A stretch of 5,650 bases of DNA from assembly GCA_947464215.1 (NCBI GenBank), contig CANHVX010000067.1, forward strand, positions 1 to 5,650, read 5' to 3'. The notes below the pieces were generated by a model. It was not told the origin of the DNA. It worked only from the letters and a program-made list of their open reading frames with translations, and did no database searches. The position numbers and the translations under genes were made by a program. This DNA comes from Pseudomonadaceae bacterium. Lineage in GTDB: Bacteria; Pseudomonadota; Alphaproteobacteria; UBA2136; UBA6156. Below, in pieces: positions 1 through 5,650 of this stretch (within the stretch, counting starts at the first letter, position 1; each line of letters starts with the position of its first letter).

Positions 1-887
1 CAGCGGCGGTGCAGCAGCAGTTTGGCGGGTTGCTCGCGCAGCATCCGCTGGCGCAACACATTATCGCCACCGTGCTGGCCAATTTGCTCATCAACCGGCT
101 GGGCCTGCTCGCCATCCCCCGGCTGATGAACGATTACGAGGCCGACGCCACCACAGCCGCCCGCGCCTTGGCCTTGGGCTGTTGCCTGGGCCGCCTCACG
201 GGGCTGTGGCGGCAGTTGGCCGAGGCCGAAGAAATTACCGAGCAGCCGTTGCCATCGGCCACGGTGGTGGCGGTCAGCACACGCCTGAAGCTGGTGGCGG
301 GGGTGCTGGGGGCCTGGGTGCTGCAACAGGGCCAACCGGTGAATATCGATTATATCTGGAAACAGCTGTTCGCCCCTATCGCCGAAGCCCTCGAGCACTT
401 GCCGGTGGTGTTGAAAGGCCGCCCGGAAATGGCCGCCTGGGTGGCCGAGTGGCAAGAGATGGGGCTGAAAAAGCCGTTTGCCCAACGCATGGCGCTGCTC
501 TCACCGTTGGTGGTGGTGCCCGATGCCGTGGTGGCCGCCCATCACGCCAAGCAGCCTCTCACCCGGGTGCTTGCCGTGCATCTCGAGGTAGGCAAGGCGC
601 TGCAATTGCCCGCCCTCGTCAGCAAAATCCGCACCATGCCCGCGGCCGATAGCTTCACGCGGCAGGCGATTCAAGCCATGGCGATGGATCTGTTCACCCG
701 CCAGCGGCGCCTCACCCAACATGTGCTGCGCGAGAAAAAAGGCGTCGCGGCCTGGCAGGCCGAATGCGGCACCACCTGCGGGCGCTATCATCTGCTGGTG
801 AAGAAACTGCTGCGCGAGAAGCAGCTGACAACGCCCATGCTCAGCATTCTCCTCTCGCGCCTGCAAGAGCTCGAAGGGCGGGGATAA
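1..887 (+). CDS. NAD-specific glutamate dehydrogenase, large (GDH-180 type), C-terminal fragment
   Basis: This is the last 294 codons of a gene entering from the left; the frame is open to the window edge (first full codon at 3), so the GTG at 9 is not its start. The large NAD-GDH oxidatively deaminates L-glutamate to 2-oxoglutarate and ammonia, making NADH in the cytoplasm. The recognisable part is the helical C-terminal region that follows the catalytic domain: HPLAQHIIATVLANLLINR resembles the family's conserved 'IIAT-LAN-(V/I)NR-G' stretch, followed by an R..AR-type helix (DATTAARALALG), a segment on TR..W-like lines, and a late LFTRQRRLTQHVL resembling the usual 'L...QR.LT..VL'. The catalytic and cofactor-binding regions lie outside the window and cannot be checked. 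The gene ends with TAA at 885-887, 15 bases from the stop of the convergent membrane-protein gene. The family assignment is from remembered family patterns, not a search. Symbols vary (gdhB, gdhZ), so none is given. Confidence 0.82.
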   Translation, partial: AAVQQQFGGLLAQHPLAQHIIATVLANLLINRLGLLAIPRLMNDYEADATTAARALALGCCLGRLTGLWRQLAEAEEITEQPLPSATVVAVSTRLKLVAGVLGAWVLQQGQPVNIDYIWKQLFAPIAEALEHLPVVLKGRPEMAAWVAEWQEMGLKKPFAQRMALLSPLVVVPDAVVAAHHAKQPLTRVLAVHLEVGKALQLPALVSKIRTMPAADSFTRQAIQAMAMDLFTRQRRLTQHVLREKKGVAAWQAECGTTCGRYHLLVKKLLREKQLTTPMLSILLSRLQELEGRG

Positions 888-902
888 ACGGTGTAACGCC
901 TC

Positions 903-1937
903 TCAGATACGGGCAGGCACGGGCTTCGCCGCACGGCGCGCAGCACGGTGGCTGGCACCGCGCAACGCGAAGGGGAGCAACACCAACCCGGCGGCCACCG
1001 TCACCCACACCACACACAGCCGTATAAGGGCGGTGGCCAGCACGGCAATGCTCAACTCGGCACCAAATTGGGTGAGCAGGAACACCATAGTGGCCTCGGC
1101 GCCGCCCACACCGGCCGGCATCATGGAAAGAAACCCGCCCATGGTGCCCAGGCTCACCACCACGCTGCCGTGGGCCATACTCAGGGGGATACCGAGCGAA
1201 CTCAGCAAATTGCCAACCGCCCACCCCACCAAAGCCCAGCCCACCAAACTTTGGGTGGTGGTCAGCAGCAGCACGCGCCAGCCCAGCACGCGGGTGGTGT
1301 GCAGCAGCAGCATGCGCATGCGGGCAAATAGCCGGGGGCGGCGCTTGCCGGTCAGGCTGAACAACCCGTTCAAACCGCGCACCAGCAAACCGGGGGCGGC
1401 CAGGGTTAGGGTGGCACCCACAAAAAATGCAAGGCCGACCAGCCACATCAAGGTTTGCAGGCCGTAGCTGTCGCCCATATAAAAACTCAGCACCATCAGG
1501 CCCATCACGCCCAGGCCGCACAGGGCCAGGCTGTCGCTCACCAGGTCCATGGCCAGCAAGGGGGCGGTGCGGGTGTAGGGCAGGCCATGATATTCTTTCA
1601 GCAGCCACAGCCGGATGGCGGTTCCCACTTTGCCCGGGGTGGGCAACAAGGCGTAACCCACCGTGTAGTAGTAGGCCATGCGGATAATCGGCACCTGCAA
1701 TTTCAAGGCATGGGCGGCGGTGTGGTAGCGCCAGAAGCGGAGGATACTTTCCACGATGGTGGCCACCACCAGCCACAGCACCGCGTGGGTGGGGAAGGTG
1801 TAGAGGTGTTCCATCAGGCTTTTTTTGCTGGTCAGCACGGTGGTCACCAGGGTTACCAGCACTGTCAGGCTCACCAGACAAATCACCCAGCGCATGGCCG
1901 TGCGGCGCAGGTCGGGGGTGAAGGTGAAGCGGGGCAT
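903..1937 (-). CDS. UPF0104 / lysylphosphatidylglycerol synthase TM-region (flippase-like) membrane protein
   Basis: A 344-residue integral inner-membrane protein. After a short basic N-terminus there are hydrophobic segments at about residues 16-36, 51-66, 126-152, 161-181, 219-248, 257-274 and 283-323, then an Arg/Lys/His-rich tail (326-344). Two family hallmarks are visible: an LPTPGKVGTAIRLWLL stretch (98-113) followed by a helix with an acidic residue (MDLVSDSLAL, 130-139), and MMPAGVGGAEA (272-282), matching the family's 'P-G-GG/E' motif before the last helices. The family (PF03706) includes the flippase half of MprF and hopanoid-associated HpnL; there is no aminoacyl-transferase domain here, so it is not a full MprF. 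Substrate is unknown; a lipid transport or membrane-glycolipid role is inference. ATG at 1935-1937 is preceded by a good ribosome-binding site inside the end of trpS, 5 bases away, indicating cotranscription and probably coupled translation. Confidence 0.85.
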   Translation of the reverse strand: MPRFTFTPDLRRTAMRWVICLVSLTVLVTLVTTVLTSKKSLMEHLYTFPTHAVLWLVVATIVESILRFWRYHTAAHALKLQVPIIRMAYYYTVGYALLPTPGKVGTAIRLWLLKEYHGLPYTRTAPLLAMDLVSDSLALCGLGVMGLMVLSFYMGDSYGLQTLMWLVGLAFFVGATLTLAAPGLLVRGLNGLFSLTGKRRPRLFARMRMLLLHTTRVLGWRVLLLTTTQSLVGWALVGWAVGNLLSSLGIPLSMAHGSVVVSLGTMGGFLSMMPAGVGGAEATMVFLLTQFGAELSIAVLATALIRLCVVWVTVAAGLVLLPFALRGASHRAARRAAKPVPARI

Positions 1938-1942
1938 GGGGG

Positions 1943-2941
1943 CTATCCTTTGGCCACCAGGCCCATGGCGGTGCGCACACGGTCCAGGGTGGGGGTGGCG
2001 GTGGCGGTGGCGGTGGCGGCGCCATGGGCCAGAATACGTTGCAGTTCCAGGGGGTCAGCCATCAGGCGGGCGTGGTGGCGCTGGATAGGCTCCAGCACGC
2101 TCACCACCGCGTCGGCCACGGTGGTTTTGAAGGCACCATAGCCCACGCCAACAAAATCGTTTACAGCCGCGTGCGGGGTCACACCGCGGCAGGCCGCATA
2201 AATCTCCAGCAGATTGGCGACGCCGGGGCGGGTAAGGGGGTCATAGGCCACCTCGGTTTCGCTGTCGGTTACCGCGCGCTTGAATTTTTTGACAATTTCC
2301 TCGGCGCTGTCGCTCAGCAACACGGTGCCGCTGCCGGGGCGGCTTTTGCTCATTTTTTTGGTGGGGTCTTGCAGGTCACGCACGCGGGTGGCGGCTACGG
2401 GGTTTATCGCTTTGGGCACGGTGAAGGTCGGGCCATATACCCCATGGAAGCGGGTGGCAATATCACGGCACAGCTCCACATGCTGGGTTTGGTCATCGCC
2501 CACGGGCACCACATGGGTGTTATAAAGCAGAATATCCGCCGCCATCAGCACGGGGTAGCCAAACAGCCCCACGTTAATGTTTTCTGCATGCTGGCGGCTT
2601 TTGTCCTTAAATTGGGTCATGCGCTCCAGCTCACCCATCTGGGTGAAGGTATTCAGCAGCCAGCCCAGTTCGCTGTGGGCGGGCACATGGCTTTGCACAA
2701 ACAGGGTGCAGCGGGCGGGGTCAAGCCCGCTGGCGATATACCACGCGGCCACACCCAACGTGTTGGCGTGCAGCTCGGCGGGGTCTTGGCGCACGGTAAT
2801 GGCGTGCAGGTCCACCACGCAAAAGAAGGTGCGGTAAGCGTCCATATACTGGGTAAAGGGCAAAAAGGCACCCAAAAGGTTGCCAAGGGTGGGCATACCC
2901 GTAGGCTGGACGCCACTAAAACAGGTTTGCAAGGCTGTCAT
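1943..2941 (-). CDS. trpS: Tryptophanyl-tRNA synthetase
   Basis: A class I cytoplasmic synthetase that charges tRNA-Trp with tryptophan using ATP. From the ATG at 2941 the protein has 332 residues, the normal length for bacterial TrpS. Visible landmarks: the N-terminal CFSGVQPTGMPTLGN (7-21), with TLGN as the HIGH-type ATP-binding motif; VVDLHAIT (42-49); GYPVLMAADILLY (128-140) and VPVGDDQTQHVELCRDIA (145-162) of the Rossmann/tryptophan site; and KKMSKS (195-200), the mobile ATP-binding loop. The C-terminal anticodon-side helices include GVGYGAFK (265-272) and end MGLVAKG. The frame continues upstream to a TTG at 3025, but the added 28 residues resemble nothing in the family, so the ATG was chosen; no good Shine-Dalgarno precedes it (only AACTCC). 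Odd point: residues 309-316 are four Ala-Thr pairs encoded by a perfect hexamer repeat. It is the first gene of a likely two-gene operon with the UPF0104 gene and diverges from pnp. Confidence 0.96.
   Translation of the reverse strand: MTALQTCFSGVQPTGMPTLGNLLGAFLPFTQYMDAYRTFFCVVDLHAITVRQDPAELHANTLGVAAWYIASGLDPARCTLFVQSHVPAHSELGWLLNTFTQMGELERMTQFKDKSRQHAENINVGLFGYPVLMAADILLYNTHVVPVGDDQTQHVELCRDIATRFHGVYGPTFTVPKAINPVAATRVRDLQDPTKKMSKSRPGSGTVLLSDSAEEIVKKFKRAVTDSETEVAYDPLTRPGVANLLEIYAACRGVTPHAAVNDFVGVGYGAFKTTVADAVVSVLEPIQRHHARLMADPLELQRILAHGAATATATATPTLDRVRTAMGLVAKG
1946..1950 (-). promoter_or_regulatory. Ribosome-binding site of the UPF0104 gene, inside the trpS end
   Basis: On the minus strand AAGGA lies 8 bases before the ATG at 1937. 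It overlaps the last codons of trpS (Lys-Gly-stop), so ribosomes ending trpS would arrive at the start of the membrane-protein gene. It supports the chosen start and translational coupling. Confidence 0.65.
1994..2017 (-). repeat. Hexanucleotide microsatellite (GCCACC)x4 within trpS
   Basis: Four perfect tandem copies of GGTGGC on the plus strand (GCCACC on the coding strand), with a further partial match (GGC) next to it. It encodes Ala-Thr x4 at TrpS residues 309-316, just before the final helix. Since the unit is six bases, copy-number change by slippage would add or remove Ala-Thr pairs without breaking the frame. Confidence 0.9.
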
Positions 2942-2981
2942 GGAGTTGTTTGTAGCCCAAACGCAAGAATAAAACCAGCCC

Positions 2982-3010
2982 TTGCCAAAAGAAGGCGCGC
3001 GGGCTATAAC
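2982..3010 (+). promoter_or_regulatory. Predicted sigma70-type promoter for pnp
   Basis: TTGCCA at 2982-2987 (5 of 6 to TTGACA) and TATAAC at 3005-3010 (5 of 6 to TATAAT) are separated by exactly 17 bases, the optimal spacing. Transcription would start near 3017 and give a pnp leader of about 130 bases carrying both hairpins described below. This is consensus matching only; alphaproteobacterial housekeeping promoters can be looser than this. Confidence 0.5.
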
Positions 3011-3035
3011 ACCAACCGAATACAATGAAAATCAA
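3006..3035 (-). promoter_or_regulatory. Possible weak sigma70-type promoter for trpS
   Basis: On the minus strand TTGATT (3030-3035, 4 of 6 matches to TTGACA) is followed after 18 bases by TGTTAT (3006-3011, 4 of 6 to TATAAT). It would give a trpS leader of about 55-60 bases. Its -10 overlaps the -10 of the better pnp promoter on the other strand, so the two would compete for polymerase. The match is weak and could be chance. Confidence 0.28.
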
Positions 3036-3036
3036 C

Positions 3037-3052
3037 CCCGTGGCACCACGGG
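3037..3052 (+). promoter_or_regulatory. Leader hairpin 1 upstream of pnp
   Basis: CCCGTGG, CA, CCACGGG is a perfect 7-base inverted repeat; as RNA it would fold as 6 GC-rich base pairs with a GCAC loop. It lies about 20 bases after the predicted pnp transcription start. No U-run follows, so it is not a terminator. It could stabilise the leader, be an RNase III or PNPase target, or be a palindromic protein site. Confidence 0.45.
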
Positions 3053-3073
3053 CAGCGGAACCAAAGCGGCCAT

Positions 3074-3087
3074 TGGGGGCACCCCCA
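3074..3087 (+). promoter_or_regulatory. Leader hairpin 2 upstream of pnp
   Basis: TGGGGG, CA, CCCCCA is a perfect 6-base inverted repeat (5 pairs with a GCAC loop as RNA). It shares the GGCACC centre of hairpin 1, 30-odd bases upstream. A pyrimidine-rich stretch follows it (3082-3107). No function can be read from the sequence alone. Confidence 0.4.
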
Positions 3088-3132
3088 CCACTCTTCTTCC
3101 CCTTCCCTGAATAACCCACGGCCCAAACACAT

Positions 3133-3137
3133 AGGGA
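3133..3137 (+). promoter_or_regulatory. Possible weak ribosome-binding site of pnp
   Basis: AGGGA lies 11 bases before the ATG at 3149, a rather long spacing. It is the only purine-rich candidate in the 40 bases before the start. The start itself is secured by the N-terminal protein match rather than by this site. Confidence 0.3.
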
Positions 3138-3148
3138 CTCGAACACAC

Positions 3149-5473
3149 ATGTTCACCATCTACAAAAAAACCATGGAATGGGGCGGCAAGCCGCTCACGC
3201 TGGAAACCGGCAAAATGGCTCGCCAGGCCGATGGCGCGGTGCTGGCCACCTACGGAGAAACCGTCGTGCTTGCCACCTGCGTCTTTGCGAAGGAACCCAA
3301 GGCCGGGGTCGACTTTTTCCCCCTGACCGTGAACTACCAGGAAAAATTTTACGCCGGCGGACGCATTCCGGGCGGCTTTAAAAAGCGCGAAGGCCAACCC
3401 GGCGAGCGCGAAACCCTCACCAGCCGCCTGATCGACCGCCCCATCCGCCCCCTCTTCCCCAAGGGCTTTAAAAACGAGGTGCAGGTCGTCACGCAGGTGT
3501 TGCAGTACGACCGTGAAAACGAGGCCGATGTGGTCGCCATGGTGGCCGCCAGCGCCGCGCTGGCCTTGTCCGGCGTGCCTTTCTTGGGCCCTATCGGTGC
3601 CGCGCGCGTGGGCTTTATCGAGGACACCCTGGTGCTCAACCCCACCGTGTCCGAGCAAGCCACCAGCAAACTCAACCTCATGGTCGCCGGTACCGAAGAA
3701 GGCGTGCTGATGGTTGAATCCGAAGCCTCCGAACTGCCGGAAGAGGTGATGCTCGAAGCCGTGATGTTCGGCCACGAGCGCATGCAGAAGGTTATCAAGG
3801 CAATCCACGAACTGGTGACAGCCGCGGGCAAACCCGCCCACGTGATGCCGGAAGCAGCCGACACCACCGCCTTGGAAAAGGCGCTGGAAAAGGCCTACGC
3901 CGAGGGCATTATCGCCGCCTACAAAATCCAGAACAAGCAGCAACGCGTGGCGGCTCTCAGTGCCGTGCGCACCGCCGCCATCACCGAGCACGCGGGCGCA
4001 GAAGACGCGCGCGACGCCACAGTGGCCGACAAAGTCGCCAAGCTCATCAAGGGCATGGAAGCCGACGTGCTGCGCCTCGATGTATTGAAGAAGAAATCCC
4101 GCCTCGATGGCCGCAAGCCCACCGACATTCGCCCCATCGTGGCCGAGGTCGATGTGCTGCCCCGTACCCACGGCAGTGCCTTGTTCACCCGTGGCGAAAC
4201 GCAAGCCTTGGTGGTCGCCACCCTGGGCACCGGCCAAGATGAGCAAATTATCGATGTGATGGAAGGCGAGAGCCGCGAGCGCTTCTTGCTGCACTACAAC
4301 TTCCCTCCCTTCAGCGTGGGCGAAACTGGGCGCATGGGCGCTCCGGGCCGCCGCGAAGTCGGCCACGGCAAGCTGGCCTGGCGCGCCATTAACCCGCTGC
4401 TGCCCACCGCCGAGCAATTCCCCTACACGCTGCGTATCGTGTCGGAAATTCTCGAAAGCAACGGCAGCTCCTCCATGGCCACCGTGTGCGGCACCAGCAT
4501 GGCCCTTATGGCCGCCGGCTGCCCCCTTCCCCGCCCTGTGGCCGGGATCGCCATGGGCTTGGTGAAGGAAGGCAAAGACTACGTCGTGCTGTCCGACATC
4601 ATGGGCGACGAAGATCATTTAGGCGATATGGACTTCAAAGTGGCCGGAACATCCGAAGGGATCACCGCGCTGCAAATGGACCTCAAAATCACCTCCATCA
4701 CGCGTGAAATCATGGAAATCGCGCTCGAGCAAGCCCACCACGGCCGCCTGCACATTTTGGGCAAGATGGCCAAGGCGATCGAAGCTCATCGTGGCGAAAT
4801 CTCCGATTTTGCCCCCGCGATGGAATCCATTCAAATCGAAAAGGACAACATCCGCGTCCTCATCGGTAAAGGTGGCGAAACCATCCGTGGCCTGTGCGAG
4901 CAGTTCAACAGCACCATCGACATCGACGACAACGGCAAAGTCACCATCGCCAGCACCGACCGTGTGCAGCTCAAAGCCCTGGTGGCCCACATCGAAAACA
5001 TGTTCGCCAAGCCCGAAATCGGCGCCATCTACGGCGGCACGGTGCTGAACACGACTGATTTCGGCGCCTTCGTCAGCTTCATGGGCGGCAAGGAAGGCCT
5101 GGTGCACGTCTCCGAAGTCGTGCCCGTGCGCTTGGGCCACATCACCGACGTGCTGCAAAGCGGCGACGTGGTGAGCGTGAAGGTGGTCGAAACCGACGAT
5201 CGCGGCAAGATCCGCCTCACCGTGAAGGAAATCCCGCAAGCGGGCGTGGTGGCCGAACGCATCGAGGCGGTCATCGCCTCCGGCGGCAGCCCGCGTAAGG
5301 AACGCGAACCCCGCGAAGGCGGCGAAGATGACAATCGCGGCAACCGCGAGGGCGGACGCGAAGGCCGCGGCGATCGTGGTGACCGCGGCGGACGCGGTGG
5401 CCGTGGTGGCGACCGTGGTGGCCGCGGCGGCGGCGGCGATCGTGGTCCACGCCGTCCGTCCCGCCCCGAGTAA
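3149..5473 (+). CDS. pnp: Polyribonucleotide nucleotidyltransferase (PNPase) with Arg-Gly-rich C-terminal tail
   Basis: PNPase degrades RNA 3'-to-5' by phosphorolysis, releasing nucleoside diphosphates, and works as a trimer in mRNA decay and RNA quality control. Domains in order: RNase PH 1 (about 10-225), helical linker (about 240-320), RNase PH 2 (about 322-545), KH (about 558-620, with IGKGG at 572-576) and S1 (about 622-693). The active-site set is intact: NGSSS phosphate-binding residues at 438-442 and GDEDHLGDMDFK, giving D489, D495 and K497 (E. coli D486, D492, K494). The ATG at 3149 gives an N-terminus that aligns with the family. Two oddities: the RNA-binding FFRR loop reads FKKR (77-80), and the 774-residue length exceeds the usual 700-720 because of an RG-rich tail (711-774). 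rpsO, the usual upstream neighbour, is absent; trpS diverges instead, and pnp appears to have its own promoter and structured leader. Confidence 0.98.
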   Translation: MFTIYKKTMEWGGKPLTLETGKMARQADGAVLATYGETVVLATCVFAKEPKAGVDFFPLTVNYQEKFYAGGRIPGGFKKREGQPGERETLTSRLIDRPIRPLFPKGFKNEVQVVTQVLQYDRENEADVVAMVAASAALALSGVPFLGPIGAARVGFIEDTLVLNPTVSEQATSKLNLMVAGTEEGVLMVESEASELPEEVMLEAVMFGHERMQKVIKAIHELVTAAGKPAHVMPEAADTTALEKALEKAYAEGIIAAYKIQNKQQRVAALSAVRTAAITEHAGAEDARDATVADKVAKLIKGMEADVLRLDVLKKKSRLDGRKPTDIRPIVAEVDVLPRTHGSALFTRGETQALVVATLGTGQDEQIIDVMEGESRERFLLHYNFPPFSVGETGRMGAPGRREVGHGKLAWRAINPLLPTAEQFPYTLRIVSEILESNGSSSMATVCGTSMALMAAGCPLPRPVAGIAMGLVKEGKDYVVLSDIMGDEDHLGDMDFKVAGTSEGITALQMDLKITSITREIMEIALEQAHHGRLHILGKMAKAIEAHRGEISDFAPAMESIQIEKDNIRVLIGKGGETIRGLCEQFNSTIDIDDNGKVTIASTDRVQLKALVAHIENMFAKPEIGAIYGGTVLNTTDFGAFVSFMGGKEGLVHVSEVVPVRLGHITDVLQSGDVVSVKVVETDDRGKIRLTVKEIPQAGVVAERIEAVIASGGSPRKEREPREGGEDDNRGNREGGREGRGDRGDRGGRGGRGGDRGGRGGGGDRGPRRPSRPE
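5336..5446 (+). repeat. RG/RGG-repeat coding tract of the PNPase tail
   Basis: Residues 730-766 of PNPase contain nine Arg-Gly pairs in DRG, GRG and RGG contexts, preceded by a mixed-charge segment (RKEREPREGGEDDNR). The codons alternate between CGC/CGT and GGC/GGT rather than repeating one DNA unit, which fits selection on the peptide more than recent slippage. RG-rich tails in other proteins bind RNA weakly and can promote condensation; that role here is inference. Confidence 0.85.
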
Positions 5474-5492
5474 GCGGCACAAACGGCAACAA

Positions 5493-5516
5493 AACGCGGC
5501 CCCTCGGGGCCGCGTT
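5493..5516. terminator. Bidirectional hairpin terminator between pnp and the clpB-like gene
   Basis: AACGCGGCCC, CTCG loop, GGGCCGCGTT gives a perfect 10-pair stem, 19 bases after the pnp stop. On the plus strand it is followed by GGTTGGG, a poor U-tract. On the minus strand it is followed by TTGTT, so with the stem's own TT it reads TTTTGTT, a better U-tract for the gene arriving from the right. The position between two converging genes supports shared use. Confidence 0.75.
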
Positions 5517-5527
5517 GGTTGGGTGGG

Positions 5528-5650
5528 TTAGTTTCGTATGCCGCGCTCCACCCCCACACCGGTTTTGGTGCGCACCACACGGGCCACATCGCCACTTTTT
5601 AAGTCCCCCTTCAGCATCAATTCGGCCAACGCGTTTTGCACATGGGCCTG
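5528..5650 (-). CDS. clpB: Clp/HSP100 AAA+ ATPase, C-terminal fragment, probably ClpB
   Basis: Only the last 40 codons and a TAA stop (5528-5530) are inside the window; the gene enters from the right and there is no start here. The segment VQNALAELMLKGDLKSGDVARV fits the C-terminal D2-small subdomain of class 1 Clp ATPases, where the pattern '(I/V)(Q/E)(N/D)-LAE-(I/L)L-G-(L/K)--GD-V-V' is typical of ClpB and ClpC. ClpA and ClpX tails differ more, and ClpB is the commonest such protein in alphaproteobacteria. ClpB is an ATP-driven disaggregase that works with DnaK after heat stress. The short basic tail after the core (RTKTGVGVERGIRN) is not diagnostic. It converges with pnp, with a 54-base gap holding the shared hairpin. 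Assignment rests on a short segment; ClpC or a ClpA-like paralogue remains possible. Confidence 0.68.
   Translation of the reverse strand, partial: QAHVQNALAELMLKGDLKSGDVARVVRTKTGVGVERGIRN

Noticed and set aside
841..2025. 394-codon minus-strand frame with a proline-run start, overlapping the UPF0104 gene
   Set aside because: The proline run is the GGTGGC repeat read in another frame, and the rest is the membrane-protein gene out of frame (Pro/His/Arg-rich).
2942..3025. 28-residue N-terminal extension of TrpS from a TTG at 3025
   Set aside because: TrpS proteins begin close to the FSG-QPTG motif; the extension is unlike the family and would overlap the predicted promoters.
2024..3028. 334-codon plus-strand frame opposite trpS
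   Set aside because: Gly/His/Gln/Ala-rich product without family features, complementary to trpS, whose motifs are unambiguous.
2942..3035. Tryptophan-responsive leader (T-box or attenuator) before trpS
   Set aside because: The predicted leader is under 100 bases, shows no T-box sequence, no Trp-codon-rich leader peptide and no terminator; T-boxes are mainly a Gram-positive device.
3032..4618. Long (528-codon) open frame antisense to pnp
   Set aside because: Its product is rich in His, Gly and Ala with no family resemblance and lies wholly opposite the well-supported pnp frame; long antisense frames are expected in GC-rich coding DNA.
4619..5595. Antisense frames opposite the PNPase end, with poly-Ala/Thr or poly-Pro/Arg products
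   Set aside because: They are the complement of the Arg-Gly codon tract and the KH/S1 region; the low-complexity products follow from the GGC/CGC codons on the other strand.
1..5650. A hidden mobile element, CRISPR array or defence/secretion system
   Set aside because: Nearly every base is accounted for by conserved housekeeping genes and short intergenic gaps; no spaced direct repeats, transposase, integrase or terminal inverted repeats were seen.

Overview
The window looks like a housekeeping stretch of a GC-rich alphaproteobacterial chromosome. The PNPase opening (EWGGKPLTLETGKMARQADGAVLATYGETVVLAT) and its second RNase PH core read like alphaproteobacterial PNPases, and the left-edge gene is the C-terminal part of the large (about 1600-residue) NAD-dependent glutamate dehydrogenase, common in that class. 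No insertion sequence, phage gene, CRISPR array, tRNA or rRNA was seen. The species cannot be named from this sequence.

Layout from left to right: (1) 1-887, + strand, 3' end of the NAD-glutamate dehydrogenase gene, cut by the window edge. (2) 903-1937, - strand, a multi-pass membrane protein of the UPF0104 / lysylphosphatidylglycerol-synthase-TM (flippase-like) family, convergent with the dehydrogenase across only 15 bases. (3) 1943-2941, - strand, trpS, directly upstream of the membrane protein with a 5-base gap, so the two probably form one operon. (4) 2942-3148, a 207-base divergent intergenic region with a good sigma70-type promoter towards pnp, a weaker overlapping candidate towards trpS, and two compact hairpins in the predicted pnp leader. 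(5) 3149-5473, + strand, complete pnp (PNPase), with an added Arg-Gly-rich tail. (6) 5493-5516, a strong hairpin between convergent genes. (7) 5528-5650, - strand, the last 40 codons of a Clp/HSP100 ATPase, most likely ClpB, entering from the right.

The genes do not form one pathway: they cover amino-acid catabolism (GDH), tRNA charging (TrpS), envelope lipids (UPF0104), RNA turnover (PNPase) and protein disaggregation (ClpB-like). I do not see an undescribed multi-gene system. The points that deserve a second look are local: the RGG tail and altered FFRR loop of PNPase, the structured pnp leader with no rpsO directly upstream, the GCCACC microsatellite near the end of trpS, and the pairing of trpS with a flippase-like gene.
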